DNA of 6,034 nt, taken from NCBI RefSeq assembly GCF_001571105.1, contig NZ_BCTD01000164.1; one strand, written 5' to 3'. This stretch comes from Azotobacter vinelandii. Lineage in GTDB: Bacteria > Pseudomonadota > Gammaproteobacteria > Pseudomonadales > Pseudomonadaceae. Made by a program: the position numbers and the translations under genes. Positions 5,677 to 6,034 of the stretch are shown here, one piece after another (positions within the stretch are counted from its first letter, which is position 1; every line of letters starts with the position of its first letter). A model generated the notes under the pieces. That model made no database searches and had not been told where the DNA came from. It was given only the letters and a program-made list of their open reading frames with translations.

Positions 5677-6000
5677 TCAGGGCAGCATGAAACGGAGGCC
5701 CGCCAGCATGATGCCGACAGCCGCCGAGAGCATAACCCCCATCCGGACCGTGAGTTTGGATTCAAGCTGGGCGATATCAGCTTTGGTGGCAAGCGCCAAG
5801 GCTTTGATGTCAGTCTTGGTTCCGGCTATCTCAAGGCGAAGATCGCTGATGTCTTGCCTGGTTGCCAGATTGGCAAGGTCAGCCTTGGTCATCATCGATT
5901 CCTCGATTTCGAACCGTTGTTGAGCCAGCATTCGAGCCTGTTTGGGCGTGAAGTCGCCTTCACGTTCCAGTCGCTCGGCATATGCCGCTGTGTCGATCAT
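5677..6000 (-). CDS. Coiled-coil protein with C-terminal membrane helix (DUF1640/CCDC90-like)
   Basis: This 107-aa protein has an N-terminal helical stretch (MIDTAAYAERLEREGDFTP) and a long heptad-patterned coiled coil (about 30-85) with a near-repeat, TKADLANLATRQDI then TKADIAQLE. A single hydrophobic helix follows at 87-106 (MGVMLSAAVGIMLAGLRFML). This order, and the opening with FTPKQAR, is typical of the DUF1640/CCDC90 family, whose bacterial members are small tail-anchored coiled-coil proteins of unknown function. It probably oligomerises and sits in the inner membrane with its coiled coil in the cytoplasm. The start ATG 6000 has GAGGAG five nt upstream, inside a hairpin. It is the first gene visible in the transcription direction; genes further upstream lie outside the window. 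Confidence 0.85.
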   Translation of the reverse strand: MIDTAAYAERLEREGDFTPKQARMLAQQRFEIEESMMTKADLANLATRQDISDLRLEIAGTKTDIKALALATKADIAQLESKLTVRMGVMLSAAVGIMLAGLRFMLP

Positions 6001-6001
6001 A

Positions 6002-6033
6002 GGGTCTCCTCGTTGTTGCGACGAGACCTTCCC
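6002..6033. repeat. Dispersed direct repeat, copy 2 (leader element)
   Basis: Second copy of the 32-nt leader element found at 5601-5632, about 26 of 32 positions identical, placed just upstream of the coiled-coil gene. The window ends at this repeat, so any further upstream GC-rich hairpin cannot be seen. Confidence 0.6.
6003..6028 (-). promoter_or_regulatory. Shine-Dalgarno hairpin of the coiled-coil gene
   Basis: GGTCTCGTCG (6028-6019) pairs with CGAGGAGACC (6012-6003) around the loop CAACAA: nine pairs and one G-G mismatch. The GAGGAG ribosome site (6011-6006), five nt before the ATG, lies wholly within the right arm, so folding would block initiation. It is the clearest of the ribosome-site hairpins here. 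Confidence 0.6.
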
Positions 6034-6034
6034 T

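Noticed and set aside
5598..5792. N-terminal extension of the 98-aa protein to 163 aa
   Set aside because: It would overlap the 3' end of the coiled-coil gene and translate both leader hairpins; ATG 5597 has GAGGAG upstream.
5601..6034. Short repeats as a CRISPR array
   Set aside because: There are only two copies, about 400 nt apart, with a gene between them and no spacer-like periodicity.

Overview
The window is GC-rich (about 60% by eye) and looks like backbone or accessory DNA of a proteobacterial integrative and conjugative element, or a related genomic island or plasmid. The most likely host is a Pseudomonas-like gammaproteobacterium. The main evidence is the gene set: a DUF3275 protein, a DUF6094-type methyltransferase and a large SNF2-like helicase, families I know from ICEclc/PAGI-2-like elements. 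No integrase, relaxase, tRNA, att site, IS or CRISPR array is visible, so the element's limits cannot be placed.

All seven supported genes lie on the minus strand and are read from the right edge to the left. In that order they are: a small coiled-coil protein with one C-terminal membrane helix (DUF1640/CCDC90-like, 5677-6000); an unrecognised basic 98-aa protein (5301-5597); a DUF3275 protein (4552-5187); a 126-aa protein of the 'MGWLFY' type (4075-4455); an unrecognised 210-aa protein (3354-3986); a 486-aa N6-adenine/N4-cytosine-type methyltransferase with an apparent extra C-terminal domain (1837-3297); and a helicase with a zinc-knuckle insertion, cut by the left edge (1-1723). The gaps are 56-113 nt, so one transcript is plausible. 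No convincing promoter or intrinsic terminator was found inside the window.

The most unusual feature is in the gaps, not the proteins. Five of the six genes whose upstream gap is at least partly visible beyond the first, namely all except the methyltransferase, have a leader in which the Shine-Dalgarno sequence sits in a small inverted repeat. The methyltransferase instead has an open AAGGAGG. Where enough leader is visible, a strong GC-rich hairpin lies just upstream. Upstream of DUF3275, three short complementary segments form mutually exclusive pairings, one of which masks the ribosome-binding site. The helicase leader and the 126-aa gene leader also show competing pairings. This looks like a repeated family of translational control elements, each attached to one gene of the cluster.

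The helicase and methyltransferase pair at the end of the cluster could act together on incoming or transferring DNA (self-methylation, anti-restriction or defence). That is inference from their adjacency and motifs.
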